A stretch of DNA of 64,000 nt from 66-474 sp040388785 (GCA_040388785.1 JAZKBD010000009.1:1-64000); one strand, 5' to 3'. Positions 32,942-42,915 are shown, numbered from the stretch's first letter. A program made the numbers and translations. Notes: generated from the sequence alone by a model not told the origin.

Positions 32942-33562
32942 ATGAAAACCCTTGTCCGCCTTTGCAGTCTGGCGTGCCTGCTGCTGTTGGCCGCCTGCAC
33001 GACCATGCCGGCCTCCAACGAGGCGCCGCCGGTCACGGCCCATCCCGAAGCCGTCGCGAATTACCACATCGGCGTGGACGACCAGTTGCAGGTGACGGTC
33101 TGGCAGAACCCCGAGCTGAGCGTCAGCGTGCCGGTTCGTCCCGACGGCAAGATCACCGTGCCGCTGATCGGCGACGTGGAGGCTGGCGGCCAGACGCCCA
33201 CCCAGGTTTCGAACGAAATCCAGGAAAAGCTGAAGGCCTACGTGCGCGACCCGCAGGTGGCGGTGATCGTCACCCAGCTGCGCAGCCACGAATACCTGAC
33301 CCGCGTCAGCGTGACCGGCGCGGTCCAGCATCCGGTATCGGCACCGTACCATCAGGGCATGACCGTGCTCGACGCGATCCTCGCCGCGGGTGGCGTGAAC
33401 GTGTATGCCGCTGCCGACGACACCGTGCTGTACCGCAAGGCCGGCGATGGCACCAAGGCCTACCGGGTACGGCTGGACAAGATCCTGCAATCGGGCGACT
33501 TGGCCACCAACTACCCGCTGCAGCCGGGTGACGTGATCACGGTCCCGACGCGCAGCTTCTGA
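32942..33562 (+). CDS. Wza-like polysaccharide export lipoprotein
   Basis: The 206-aa protein has a lipobox (LLLLAAC, Cys19) and the two domains of the polysaccharide export family: 'YHIGVDDQLQVTVWQNPELS' (Poly_export) and an SLBB-like part with 'SVTGAVQHPVSAPYHQGMTVLDAILAAGG'. It is shorter than Wza (about 360 aa), like the exporters of exosortase-type EPS loci. Expected role: outer-membrane/periplasmic channel working with the Wzc-like protein encoded next. AGGGG precedes the ATG. The 36-bp palindrome upstream suggests a regulated promoter here. Confidence 0.9.
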   Translation: MKTLVRLCSLACLLLLAACTTMPASNEAPPVTAHPEAVANYHIGVDDQLQVTVWQNPELSVSVPVRPDGKITVPLIGDVEAGGQTPTQVSNEIQEKLKAYVRDPQVAVIVTQLRSHEYLTRVSVTGAVQHPVSAPYHQGMTVLDAILAAGGVNVYAAADDTVLYRKAGDGTKAYRVRLDKILQSGDLATNYPLQPGDVITVPTRSF

Positions 33563-33581
33563 CGGATCCGGGAACGAGGCC

Positions 33582-35168
33582 ATGGGCAACGAACTGATCG
33601 CGGCGGCACCGCCGTCGCTACCCGCCAGCGTCCCGTTCAACGTCGCGACGCTGGCCGAAACGATGATCAAGGAAGCGCGCCGCCGTCGGGTGATGCTGGC
33701 GATCATCTTTGCGGTCATCGCCCTGCTCGCGCTGGTGATCGGAACGTTCTGGCCCAAGAAGTTCGTGGCCGAAACCACGATCCTGGTGCAGCAGAACAAT
33801 GTCATCAAGCCGCTCACCGAAGGCATCGCGGCGACCACCGAGGCCGCCAGCCGCGCCGATATCGCGCGCGAGCTCATCTTCAGCCAGGATTCGCTGGACC
33901 GGTTGCTGGCTGACGGCGGCTGGGACCCGGCCACGCTGTCGCCGATCGACCGCGACCAGTTGGTTGATCGCATCAAGGGCCATACCGACATCAGCAGCTC
34001 GAAAAGCGAACTGCTGCTCAACATCAGCTACAACGACTCCGACCCGCGCCGCGCCTACGTGCTGACTCGCGACATGGCGCAGCTGTTCATCGCCAAGAGC
34101 CTCGCTTCGAAGGAAGCCGAAAGTGCCAGCGCCTACGATTTCATGAACAGCCAGGTCGAGGAATACCACCAGAAAGTGGTGGCCGCGTCCGATGCGCTGC
34201 AGCAATACATCGCGAGCCATCCCGATGCATCCCCCGGCAGCATCGCCGACACCAACGCGCGCATTTCCGCCCTGCGCAACCAGATCGAAAACGCCAAGGT
34301 CCAGGCCGCGCAATTCGGCTCGCAAGCCGCCGCGATGGGTGGCTCGCTGAACGGACAGTCGCAGATTTCGACCGTGCAGACCCGCGAGGATGTCTATCGC
34401 GCGCAGATCGCGCAGCTGCAATCGCATCTCAGCCAATTGCTGCTGACCTACACCGACAGTTACCCCGACGTGGTGCGCACACGCCACCAGATTGAGGATC
34501 TGCAGCAACAGCTGACCGCCGCGCAGACGCAGAAGAAAACCGCCGCTTCCATCGGCACCGCGATCGACAGCCAAGTCACCTACAACCCGGTGTATTCGAA
34601 CCTGCAGACCCAGCTCGCGCAGATCCGCGGCCAGCTCGCCGCCGCACATGCCACCGAGACCGCAAGCCAGCAACAACTGGCCATCGAACTGGCGCGCAGC
34701 CAGAAGATCGCGGAGTCCTCCAACGAGCTGACCAAGCTCACCAACAACTTCAACGCGGTCAGCACGACCTACCAGGATCTGCTGAAGCGTCGCGAGCAGG
34801 CGCGCATCTCGATGGACCTCGACAAGGACAGGCGCGGGCTCACATTCAAGATCCAGGATCCGGCGCGCATGCCGCTGATGCCGGTGGGCCTGCGGCTGAT
34901 GCACTTCGCGGCAGCCGGCATCGTACTGGGGCTGTGCGTACCGCTGGGGCTGTTGTTCCTGATCGCACGCTTCGACCCGCGCGCACGCTCGGCGGATGCA
35001 CTCGCACGTGCGACCGGATTGCCCGTCTTCGCAAGCGTGCCGTACTACCGCGGCCCGCACGATGACACGCTCGACCGCAAGCACAACGTGCAGTGGATCG
35101 GCATCGTGATCCTCGTGCTGGTCGCCTACGTGGCGCTTTACCTGATCCGCGTTGCGAGGCACGTATGA
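33582..35168 (+). CDS. Wzc/GumC-like chain-length determinant (periplasmic co-polymerase)
   Basis: The 528-aa inner-membrane protein has a transmembrane helix at about residues 38-56 and two near 440-460 and 505-520, with a long coiled-coil-rich periplasmic region between. The Wzz domain starts 'FWPKKFVAETTILVQQNN'. It carries no kinase domain; the ATPase is a separate gene overlapping its stop (ATGA). Such proteins control chain length and connect synthesis with the Wza channel. The layout (Wza-like, Wz-like, separate kinase-like, outer-membrane barrel) is that of exosortase-A-type EPS loci, though no exosortase is present. Confidence 0.88.
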   Translation: MGNELIAAAPPSLPASVPFNVATLAETMIKEARRRRVMLAIIFAVIALLALVIGTFWPKKFVAETTILVQQNNVIKPLTEGIAATTEAASRADIARELIFSQDSLDRLLADGGWDPATLSPIDRDQLVDRIKGHTDISSSKSELLLNISYNDSDPRRAYVLTRDMAQLFIAKSLASKEAESASAYDFMNSQVEEYHQKVVAASDALQQYIASHPDASPGSIADTNARISALRNQIENAKVQAAQFGSQAAAMGGSLNGQSQISTVQTREDVYRAQIAQLQSHLSQLLLTYTDSYPDVVRTRHQIEDLQQQLTAAQTQKKTAASIGTAIDSQVTYNPVYSNLQTQLAQIRGQLAAAHATETASQQQLAIELARSQKIAESSNELTKLTNNFNAVSTTYQDLLKRREQARISMDLDKDRRGLTFKIQDPARMPLMPVGLRLMHFAAAGIVLGLCVPLGLLFLIARFDPRARSADALARATGLPVFASVPYYRGPHDDTLDRKHNVQWIGIVILVLVAYVALYLIRVARHV

Positions 35169-35935
35169 ACAAGGTCGAACAGGAATCCGCCGTGCACGAC
35201 GACTCTGCACCGACGCCTATCGATCCGCTGCAGCGCCGCGCGATGGGCACGCGCTCGATCGCGCTGATGAGCGACGCCCAGTCGCTGGCGCCGGCGCAGC
35301 TGGAAGCCAAACGCCTGATCCACCGCGAGTACGCGGAATCCGGCATGACCGACGCGTTTCGCGAAATCCGCACGCGCCTGCTGGAACTCAGCGACGGCCA
35401 GAACTTCACCACGCTGGTGGTGCCGATGAGCGCGGGCTCGGGCGGCAGCTTCGTCGCGCGCAATCTCGCCTTGTCGTTCGCTTTCGATCCGGCCAAGACC
35501 TCGCTGCTGATCGACTGCGACCTGCGCCACCCGTGCCAGCACAAGGCCTTCGGCATCGACGCGGGCCAGCATGGCTTGATCGATTATCTCGAAGATCCTT
35601 CCCTCGGCATCGAACCGATCCTGCACCACACCGGCGTGCCGCGCCTGCGGGTGATCCCGGCGGGACAACCGGCCGAGATTCAGGAGGAATACCTGTCCTC
35701 GTTCCGCATGCGCGCGGTCATCGATTCGCTGCGTTGCCGCTATCCCGATCGCTACCTGTTCCTCGACGGACCTCCGATCAAGGGCGCGCCGGATGCCCGC
35801 ATCCTGTCGGACCTCGCGGACTTCATCGTCGTGGTGGTGGGTTACGGCCGCGACAGCGCCGCAGCGGTCAACCAGGCCGTCGCAGGCTTCGACCCGGCCA
35901 AGTTGGCCGGGCTGGTGTTCAACGAATTGCCCTGA
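35165..35935 (+). CDS. BY-kinase-like P-loop protein with degenerate Walker A
   Basis: The 256-aa protein aligns with cytoplasmic tyrosine autokinases of EPS loci ('DAFREIRTRLLEL', 'SLLIDCDLRHP' as Walker A', 'YLFLDGPP' as Walker B). The Walker A loop, however, reads 'MSAGSGGSFVARNLA': the lysine expected before S/T is a glycine. There is also no C-terminal tyrosine cluster; the chain ends 'GLVFNELP'. Kinase activity is therefore doubtful, and a scaffold or nucleotide-sensing role is possible. The start overlaps the stop of the chain-length gene. Confidence 0.82.
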   Translation: MNKVEQESAVHDDSAPTPIDPLQRRAMGTRSIALMSDAQSLAPAQLEAKRLIHREYAESGMTDAFREIRTRLLELSDGQNFTTLVVPMSAGSGGSFVARNLALSFAFDPAKTSLLIDCDLRHPCQHKAFGIDAGQHGLIDYLEDPSLGIEPILHHTGVPRLRVIPAGQPAEIQEEYLSSFRMRAVIDSLRCRYPDRYLFLDGPPIKGAPDARILSDLADFIVVVVGYGRDSAAAVNQAVAGFDPAKLAGLVFNELP

Positions 35936-35956
35936 ACCCTACCAACGGGGGAGATC

Positions 35957-37353
35957 ATGCGGAAACACGGCAAGCTCGCGACCGCGATCGCTCTGGCATT
36001 GGGCGGCATGATCTGCGGCAATGCTCTGGCGCAAACCGCCGCCACGTCGCTTGACGCACAAGCGTCGACGCCCCCTGCCCCCACGGAAGCCCCCCCGCTG
36101 TTGGACTGGGCCATCGGTCTGGGCGCAGGGCATACCGACAACATCAACCGCGCCGCCACCGACACCACCAGCCAGAACATCCTGCAGCCCACGCTCAATT
36201 TCACGTTCAACAAGCAGGGATCGACATTGCAGGCCGAAGCGGTCGGCGCAGTCCAGTATGTGGATTATCTGGAANNNNNNNNNNGGAAGGTTATTTCGGC
36301 AACGAGTTCCGGGGTCAGCTGACGGGGGTGTTGAACTGGACGATTTCACCCCAGCGCCTGAACTTCGTCGCGCAGGATTACAGCAGCGTCGAGCCCGTCA
36401 GCATCCGGGCTGCCAATTCACCCGCCAACCAGCAGCAGGTCAACGTCTTCGTTGCGGGCCCGAGCCTGTCTTTTCTTCTCGGCGCGCAGAGCGGCTGGAC
36501 CGGGCAGGCGGATTTGCGCTACATCAACACCACGGCCTCCAAGACCAAGGACTTCGAATCGCAACGCGGCATGGGAGCACTCAGGCTCCTGCACGATCTC
36601 AATGCGTCCGATCACCTCTCGTTCAACGCCGAAACCGAGGGCGTGCATTTCGGTGACGCCCAGGCAACCACCACCGACGGCTATACGAAGTACAACCTGT
36701 ACGCGCGTTATTTCAGCAATCTGCCGAAGCTCGACGTGGACTTCTCCCTCGGCGGCAGCCGCATCGATTTCACGAGGGGCGTCGGCGGCCACTCAGGCGC
36801 GCTCGTGAACGCCTCCCTTTCGTGGCGCATTGATCCGCGCAACACCCTGCAGTTCGCCGGATCCGACCAGCTCACGGACGCTACCTCCGATCTGGCCCAG
36901 GCGCCGAACGTGGCTACGGCCCAACTCACGAGCCCAGCATTCGCGATCGGACGCACGGCTATTTCGCCAGCCGTATTCCGCAATCGCAACGTCAGCCTGG
37001 ACTACGTGTACAAGGAAGGGCGTTTCGGTTTCACCCTTGCGCCCTACTACGCGCGCTTGCGGCAGATCAACGGCGACGACCTGTCGCGCAATGACTATGG
37101 AGTCATCGCGGGAGCGAGTTGTCAGCTATCTCCCCTGATGACGCTCGGCGTGACGCTCGGCCACAGGAGTGGCGAGTACTTGGTTGACCACAGCACCGAC
37201 CGGGACAACACGGCCACTGTCGATTTGTCGCGCGAGCTCACGCAGCACTGGACCTGGAGCGTCGCGTTCAGTCACGACCAGCGCCGTTCCACCGTCCCCG
37301 GGAACAGCTATACCGAGAACGAGGTGTTCGCGTTCCTGTACTACCGCCGCTGA
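35957..37353 (+). CDS. EPS-locus outer-membrane beta-barrel protein (crosses an assembly join)
   Basis: A signal peptide (MRKHGKLATAIALALGGMICGNALA) is followed by many amphipathic strands ('LLDWAIGLGAGHTDNINRAA', 'FGFTLAPYYARLRQ') ending in '...FAFLYYRR', as in the outer-membrane barrels coded in exosortase-type EPS loci. A 10-N run at 36275-36284 divides the frame. The left flank ends CTGGAA and the right flank begins GGAAGG; overlapping the shared GGAA restores a continuous 460-aa reading frame ('YLEGYFGNEFRG'). The gene is therefore intact. Likely role: outer-membrane passage or anchoring of the polymer, by position. Confidence 0.83.
36275..36284. other. Assembly gap (10 N) closable by a 4-base overlap
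   Basis: Both flanks share GGAA, and joining on it gives an uninterrupted reading frame, so the N-run stands for an overlap and not for missing sequence. Confidence 0.85.
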
Positions 37354-37366
37354 TGCAGTCGTGGAC

Positions 37367-38527
37367 ATGCACGAACCTACTTCGCCGCAGCCCATGCGGT
37401 TGCTCTTCCTCACCGACAGCCCGATAACGGTTTCCGGCGGCAGCGAGCGGTTCCTTCGCAACCTGGTGAATGGGCTTCCGCAGGCGCACTTTGCAATAAG
37501 CGTGGTGCAACTGTGCGACGAGCCATCACCCGAGTCACGGGTACACGAGTCCGCGATAACCTCACAAATCAATCTCGAATACCTGCCGTGCCGCGCCGTG
37601 TACGGAAAATCGGGCATGCACGCCTATCGCACGCTGCGGCGCCGGGTGCTTGGGGAAGGATTCCACGTCATCCAGTCGCAGCATGAAAACGCGGACTTCA
37701 TCAACGCCCTGCTGCCGCGTGGGCCGCTCAACGCGATCCGGATATCCAACCGCCGCGACACCGGTTTCTTGAAGAGCGCCAAATTGCGTTTCGCATCGCG
37801 CTGGCTCAACCATCGCTACGACCGGATTCTCGCGCCTTCTCCGGCCGTCCTCGACGCGGTTGCTTCATCGGAACACGCGCCGCGCCGCCGCATGCTGTGC
37901 ATTTCCAATGGTGTCGATACGGCGCGTTTCAGGCCGGATGCAATGGCGTATCGACGCTTGCGCACACAATTCGATTTCGCCCCCGACGCGTTGCTGATCG
38001 GCTGTGTCGCAGATCTGTTTGCGGTCAAGCGTCACCACGATCTGGTCGAGGCTTTCGCGCAGATCCACGCCGAGTTCCCGCAGGCGCATCTGCTGCTGAT
38101 CGGTGATGGCCCGCTGCGTGGCGCCATCGAAACCGGACTGCATGATTTCCGCATCGGCGATCGCGTGCATTTGCTCGGCTCGCGCAAGGACGTGGATGCG
38201 TTGTTGCCCGCGCTGGATGTGTTCGTGCTCGCCTCCGACACGGAAGGACTTTCCAACGCCATCCTCGAGGCGCAAGCTTGCGGTTTGCCGGTCATCACCA
38301 CCCGGGTCGGCGGCAACCCGGATGTGGTCGATGATGATTGCGGCGTGTTGGTGCCAGCGCGCGATCCCGACGCGATGGCCGGAGCCGTCCGGGCGCTGCT
38401 GCACAACCCAGACCTGCGCGAGCGGATGAGCACGGCCGCGCGGTCACGCGTCGTGCGCAATCATTCATTGGACAGCATGACACAAGCCTACGCGTCGCTC
38501 TATCGCGAACTCGTCCATGCGCGCTGA
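37367..38527 (+). CDS. GT4-family glycosyltransferase
   Basis: The 386-aa protein has a GT-B fold: N-terminal 'LLFLTDSPITVSGGSERFLRN' and C-terminal 'IGCVADLFAVKRHHDLVEAF' with the nucleotide-sugar signature 'SDTEGLSNAILEAQACGLPV'. GT4 enzymes transfer a sugar from a nucleotide donor to the lipid-linked repeat unit at the inner face of the cytoplasmic membrane. It begins 14 bases after the barrel gene and overlaps the next glycosyltransferase by 11 bases. Donor and linkage are unknown. Confidence 0.88.
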   Translation: MHEPTSPQPMRLLFLTDSPITVSGGSERFLRNLVNGLPQAHFAISVVQLCDEPSPESRVHESAITSQINLEYLPCRAVYGKSGMHAYRTLRRRVLGEGFHVIQSQHENADFINALLPRGPLNAIRISNRRDTGFLKSAKLRFASRWLNHRYDRILAPSPAVLDAVASSEHAPRRRMLCISNGVDTARFRPDAMAYRRLRTQFDFAPDALLIGCVADLFAVKRHHDLVEAFAQIHAEFPQAHLLLIGDGPLRGAIETGLHDFRIGDRVHLLGSRKDVDALLPALDVFVLASDTEGLSNAILEAQACGLPVITTRVGGNPDVVDDDCGVLVPARDPDAMAGAVRALLHNPDLRERMSTAARSRVVRNHSLDSMTQAYASLYRELVHAR

Positions 38528-39650
38528 ACCGCACATCCTGCACGTCTTCTCCAGCGCGGGTGTGTATGGCGCCGAACATGCCGTGCTCGGCCTGATCCCG
38601 GCTCTGGCGGCGCTTGGCGTAGACAGCACCCTGGCCTGCATCGACAATCCGCATTTGAGCGAGCAGCTCCTGTATGAGCATGCCCGGTCGATCGGCATTT
38701 CCGCCGTTCGCATCCCTTGCTCGGGACGGCTCGACCACGCCACAACGCGGGCGCTACGAACGCAATTGCGGCAGCACCCGCACACGGTTTTGCACGTGCA
38801 CGGCTACAAGAGCGCGTTTTATGCGCTACGTGCCCGGCGCGCGGTGCCAGGCGTTCCGATCGTTTCCACGCTGCACGGCTGGGTCACCAACACACGCGCG
38901 CTGTGGCTCTACAGGCTGCTCGAGCTGCGGATGCTGCGGCGCCTGCAGGGCGTCTGCATCGTTTCGGAATCCATGCGCCCGCCGCTCCACGCGGCGGGCA
39001 TTCCGGCCGAACGGATCACGCTGGTCGAGAATGGCATCGACACGGCCCGTTTCCGGCCGGACGGCGCCGCCTTGTCCCGTGAGGAACTTGCCATCCCGCA
39101 CGACGCGTTCGTGTTCGGTGGCGTGATGCGGCTCAGCCCCGAAAAAAATCCCCTGGGTCTTCTCGATGCTTTCGCGCAGGTCTCGCAGGATGTCCCGAAC
39201 GCATGGCTGGTGCTTGTGGGCGATGGCTCCTTGCGGGAAGTGTTTGAATTGCGCGCGCAACAATCCGGTACAGCCGGCCGCGTGCGGTTGCTGGGCGCAC
39301 GCAGCGATCCCGAACGGATCTATCCGCTTTTTGATTGCTTCGTGCTTCCCTCCTTGACGGAAGGCCTGCCGCTGGCACTGCTGGAAGCCATGGCATGCGA
39401 ACGGGCGGTCATTGCGACCAGGGTGGGCCAGATCGCGACGGTGCTGGAAGAGTTGCCAGCCGCTGTCGTGCCTCCCGGGAATGTCCCGGCACTGGCCGAG
39501 GCGATGCGAAGGCAGGCGCTAGCCGCCTGCCAACCGACGGGCGCCCTGCGCCGCCGCGTGGAAGCTCGCTATTCTGTCGTGAGAATGGCGCATGAGTACG
39601 CTGACGTGTACAGAAGGTTGGGAAATGGCCATGCCTACCGTGCTGCCTGA
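38517..39650 (+). CDS. GT4-family glycosyltransferase
   Basis: The 377-aa GT-B enzyme has 'ILHVFSSAGVYGAEHAVLGL' at the N-terminus, 'VENGIDTARFRPDG' in the middle and 'SLTEGLPLALLEAMACERAV' as donor-binding motif. It overlaps both neighbours, so translation is coupled. It is clearly a different subgroup from the preceding enzyme, so a second distinct linkage is likely. Confidence 0.88.
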   Translation: MRAEPHILHVFSSAGVYGAEHAVLGLIPALAALGVDSTLACIDNPHLSEQLLYEHARSIGISAVRIPCSGRLDHATTRALRTQLRQHPHTVLHVHGYKSAFYALRARRAVPGVPIVSTLHGWVTNTRALWLYRLLELRMLRRLQGVCIVSESMRPPLHAAGIPAERITLVENGIDTARFRPDGAALSREELAIPHDAFVFGGVMRLSPEKNPLGLLDAFAQVSQDVPNAWLVLVGDGSLREVFELRAQQSGTAGRVRLLGARSDPERIYPLFDCFVLPSLTEGLPLALLEAMACERAVIATRVGQIATVLEELPAAVVPPGNVPALAEAMRRQALAACQPTGALRRRVEARYSVVRMAHEYADVYRRLGNGHAYRAA

Positions 39651-41028
39651 GCCACCGCAACACGCGATACCATCGACCGCCGCTATCGCGCATGCCGGTG
39701 TTTTGCCCGCCGCCCGGCACAACTGGTTCTTGTACCTGTTCCTGTTCCTGCTGCCGCTGCAGAACCTGCAGGTCGGCTATATCCCCAAACTTCCCGGCGG
39801 CCTCAACTTTCTCAATGTCGGTTTCCTGCTTGCGCTAATCGGCGCCTGGAAGGCTCACGGACATTTGGCCAGGTGGAGCGGCCTGCACAAATGGGTGTGG
39901 CTCTACCTCGGCTATTGCTGCGTCTCGCTGGCGATCGGCTTTTCGATGGTTCCCGCGCCAGACTCAATCTCGCGCATCAACGTCCTGAAGGATTCCACCA
40001 TTGGCGTGCTGCTGCTGTTCGTGGTGGAAATGAGCGTCACCGACTGGAGCACGCTGAAGCGCACGCTGTTGGCCATGATCCTGCCATTGCCTTACATCCT
40101 GCGCGTCACCTGGTCACAACACGCATCAGTGGCGGGGTACAGCTTTCGAGACGACCTGCGCATCAACGGCACTTTCACGCTGCTCGGGGCCAACGAGTTC
40201 GCTTCGTTCTGCGTCACCATGGCACTGGCCCTGTTCGCCATCCTGATCGCCACCAGGCTATCGAAAGTTTGGCGCGCTCTGCTGGTGGTGGGCATCACGA
40301 TCATGGTGCTGTGCGTGCTGTGGGCTTACTCGCGGACGAGTTACTGGACGATCCTGCTGGGTGCCGGCGTGATCCTGCTGCTGTGGCGCGGCCGACTCAA
40401 ACTGGCCGTTCCGGTGCTGCTTGCGCTGATGATCGTGCCTCCCCTGTTGCCGCATTCGGTGACGGAGCGCTTCAACGACACCCACGTCGAAGCCAGCGCG
40501 GCGGATGAAAGCACCGACATGCGCTACGTGTTCTGGAGCATCGCCTGGCAGGAATTTACCCATCATCCCTTGGCCGGCATAGGCCTTGGCACCTTTGCGG
40601 ACGCCAATCCCTACGGTATGGACACGCACAACTTCTTCATTCGCGAACTGGCGGAAAAAGGCGTGCCCGGATTTCTGATCACGATCGGGTTGTTCTTCAG
40701 CATGGCCCGGGTGGGCTGGCGTACCTTCCGCGACTCGGTTCCTGGCAGTCTCGCCTACGGCCTGGGGCTGGGAATGTGCGGCATATGGCCAGCCTTGGTG
40801 CTCACGAATATCTGGGGCGACCGCTTCACGTATACCGTGATGATCGGCTATTACTGGGTGCTGTTGGCGTTGTGCCTGAAAGCGCGCGATTTTTCATTGG
40901 CGGAGCGTGCCGCTGCCAAGGCGCCCGTACTTGCCGCGTCTGCACCATCACCACCCCGGTTCGCATTGCCGGCGCGGCTGCGCAAGGCTCGGCAGGTGCT
41001 GGCCGACGAGGCTGCGAGCCGTGGCTGA
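39625..41028 (+). CDS. Wzy-type O-antigen polymerase/ligase
   Basis: This inner-membrane protein (467 aa; 478 aa from the ATG at 39592) has about 10-12 transmembrane helices and the Wzy_C periplasmic loop 'GIGLGTFADANPYGMDTHNF' followed by 'RELAEKGVPGFLI'. The H-N-x-x segment and the long central loop are characteristic of O-antigen ligases and polymerases. It would polymerise the lipid-linked repeats in the periplasm. The start at 39625 has AAGG about eight bases upstream, the earlier ATG only GAGA. It overlaps its neighbours in the + arm. Confidence 0.85.
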   Translation: MAMPTVLPEPPQHAIPSTAAIAHAGVLPAARHNWFLYLFLFLLPLQNLQVGYIPKLPGGLNFLNVGFLLALIGAWKAHGHLARWSGLHKWVWLYLGYCCVSLAIGFSMVPAPDSISRINVLKDSTIGVLLLFVVEMSVTDWSTLKRTLLAMILPLPYILRVTWSQHASVAGYSFRDDLRINGTFTLLGANEFASFCVTMALALFAILIATRLSKVWRALLVVGITIMVLCVLWAYSRTSYWTILLGAGVILLLWRGRLKLAVPVLLALMIVPPLLPHSVTERFNDTHVEASAADESTDMRYVFWSIAWQEFTHHPLAGIGLGTFADANPYGMDTHNFFIRELAEKGVPGFLITIGLFFSMARVGWRTFRDSVPGSLAYGLGLGMCGIWPALVLTNIWGDRFTYTVMIGYYWVLLALCLKARDFSLAERAAAKAPVLAASAPSPPRFALPARLRKARQVLADEAASRG

Positions 41029-41791
41029 CGCAAACCTGCCGGTATTGATGTATCACGGCCTGCACGCCGGCGATGCAGATCCCGGCCGTTTCGACCCCGT
41101 GTACAGCGTCACGCCGGATGCCTTCACGGCGCAACTCGATTGGTTGGCGGACAACGGTTTCCGCAGCACGAGGCTGGACAGCCCAAGCGCGGATGCAGGC
41201 AAGCCCGTCGTCATCAGCTTTGACGACGGTGACATTTCCAACTTCACCGTCGCCCTGCCGCTGCTTCGCGAGCGCGGCATGGTCGCGGAATTCTTCATTA
41301 CCAGCGATTTCATCGGGCAACCCGGCATGCTCGAGGTCGGGAACATTCGAGCGCTCGCGGATGCGGGGATGGGCGTGCAATCGCACGGCCGCAGCCACCG
41401 CTTCCTCGAGGATCTCGACGAAGCAACGATGTATGCGGAGTTGCGTGACAGCAAGCGACGCCTCGAAGCCGCGAGCGGACAGCCCGTCACAGCGATCGCT
41501 TTCCCTGGCGGTCGCGGCGCGGGGCGCGAACGTGATACCGCCTTGCAGATCGGCTACCGCCACGTGCTCGGGTCCATGCCGGGACGCAATCTGGACCGCC
41601 GCCCGCACGAGTGCTACGAGCGCATTGCCATCACGCGCGACTTGCCGCTGGACGATTTTGCCTCACTGATTGCGTGGAGGGGCTGGCGCCCCCGTTATGC
41701 GCGGGCGCGGTTCCGGGCCTTGCGCGTACCGAAGCAACTGCTCGGCAATGACCGCTACCAACGTCTGCGCGCGCGGTTGCTGGCGCGATGA
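41021..41791 (+). CDS. Polysaccharide deacetylase (NodB domain)
   Basis: The 256-aa protein starts with GTG ('MADANLPVLMYHGLHAGDA') overlapping the polymerase stop. NodB motifs are visible: 'VISFDDGD' (Asp-Asp) near residue 65, and 'SHGRSH' (the HxxxH metal pair) near 120, followed by 'AFPGGRG'. It would remove N- or O-acetyl groups. No signal peptide is seen, so it may act on the precursor in the cytoplasm or use another export route. It overlaps the next gene by four bases. Confidence 0.87.
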   Translation: MADANLPVLMYHGLHAGDADPGRFDPVYSVTPDAFTAQLDWLADNGFRSTRLDSPSADAGKPVVISFDDGDISNFTVALPLLRERGMVAEFFITSDFIGQPGMLEVGNIRALADAGMGVQSHGRSHRFLEDLDEATMYAELRDSKRRLEAASGQPVTAIAFPGGRGAGRERDTALQIGYRHVLGSMPGRNLDRRPHECYERIAITRDLPLDDFASLIAWRGWRPRYARARFRALRVPKQLLGNDRYQRLRARLLAR

Positions 41792-42915
41792 GCATCTGGC
41801 TTTTCTGGATCGCATTGGCGATCGTGGCCTACGCCTACGCCGGTTATCCCTTGCTGGCGATCGGGCTTGCACGCCTGCTGGGGAGCGATCCGGCGTGCGA
41901 GCCGCTGACGCCGCCGCTGACCGTCATCGTGGCTGCGCACAACGAAGCGCCGTGCATCGCGGTGCGCGTGCGCGACATACTCGAGCAGGACTATCCGCCG
42001 GAAAACCTGCGCATCATCGTCGTGGATGACGGCAGCGACGATGGCACCGCCGGCGCCGCGGATATCGGCGATCCACGCGTGCGCGTTCTGCGCCTCGATT
42101 GCAATGCCGGCAAGGCCGCCGCGCTCAATGCCGGTATTGCAGCGGCGACCACGGATTTGCTGGTGTTCGCCGATGCGCGCCAGAGATTTGGCCATGGCGC
42201 ATTGCGCATGCTCGCGGAGCCCTTCGCCGATCCCGAAGTCGGCGCCGTCAGCGGCGAGCTCGAGATCGAGATCGAGCCGGACGACAGCGGACGAGCCGCC
42301 AACATCGGGCTGTACTGGCGCATCGAAACCGCACTGCGCGCCAGCGAAGCGCGGCTCGGCTGGTTGCATGGTGTCAGCGGCGCCATCCACGCGATGCGCC
42401 GCGAAATTGCGCCGACGCTGCCGCCCGGATTGATTCTCGACGACATGTATCTCCCGATCGCCGCGTTGTTTGCGGGGAAGAGGGTGTGGATGGCGCGGGA
42501 AGCGGTTGCGCTGGATAGCGGCAGCCGCAATGAAGCCGAAGAATTCCGGCGCAAGCTGCGCACGCTTGCCGGCAATTGGCAGCTCGTTGCAAAACTGCCG
42601 CGCCTGCTCGATCCCTTCGCGAATCCGGTGTGGTTTGCGTTCGTGTCGCACAAGCTGTCGCGGCTGCTCGCACCGTGGGCCCTGCTGGCAGCGCTGGTCG
42701 CTTCGCTGTGCGCGGGCGGACCGTTCTACATCCTGGCGTTCGTGTTGCAGTTGCTGGCCTACCTTGTCGCCGCGGCCGCCATCTTCAGCCCGCGCATGAC
42801 CGCCCGCATTCCCTTGGCCGGCACCGCGGGGACGTTCGCAATGTTGAATACCGCCGCGCTGCTGTCGCTGCCCGCCTGCTTGCGCGGTTCGCGATCGCTG
42901 TGGAAAAAACACTGA
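41788..42915 (+). CDS. GT2-family membrane glycosyltransferase
   Basis: The 375-aa protein has an N-terminal transmembrane helix, a GT-A domain ('VIVAAHNEAPCIAVRVRDIL', 'VVDDGSDDGT', 'VFADARQ' in DxD position) and several C-terminal transmembrane segments after 'HKLSRLLAPWALLAAL'. This layout is that of processive or membrane-anchored GT2 enzymes. Overlaps with the gene before (ATGA at 41788) and after (ATG at 42915) place it firmly in the operon. Confidence 0.87.
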   Translation: MSIWLFWIALAIVAYAYAGYPLLAIGLARLLGSDPACEPLTPPLTVIVAAHNEAPCIAVRVRDILEQDYPPENLRIIVVDDGSDDGTAGAADIGDPRVRVLRLDCNAGKAAALNAGIAAATTDLLVFADARQRFGHGALRMLAEPFADPEVGAVSGELEIEIEPDDSGRAANIGLYWRIETALRASEARLGWLHGVSGAIHAMRREIAPTLPPGLILDDMYLPIAALFAGKRVWMAREAVALDSGSRNEAEEFRRKLRTLAGNWQLVAKLPRLLDPFANPVWFAFVSHKLSRLLAPWALLAALVASLCAGGPFYILAFVLQLLAYLVAAAAIFSPRMTARIPLAGTAGTFAMLNTAALLSLPACLRGSRSLWKKH

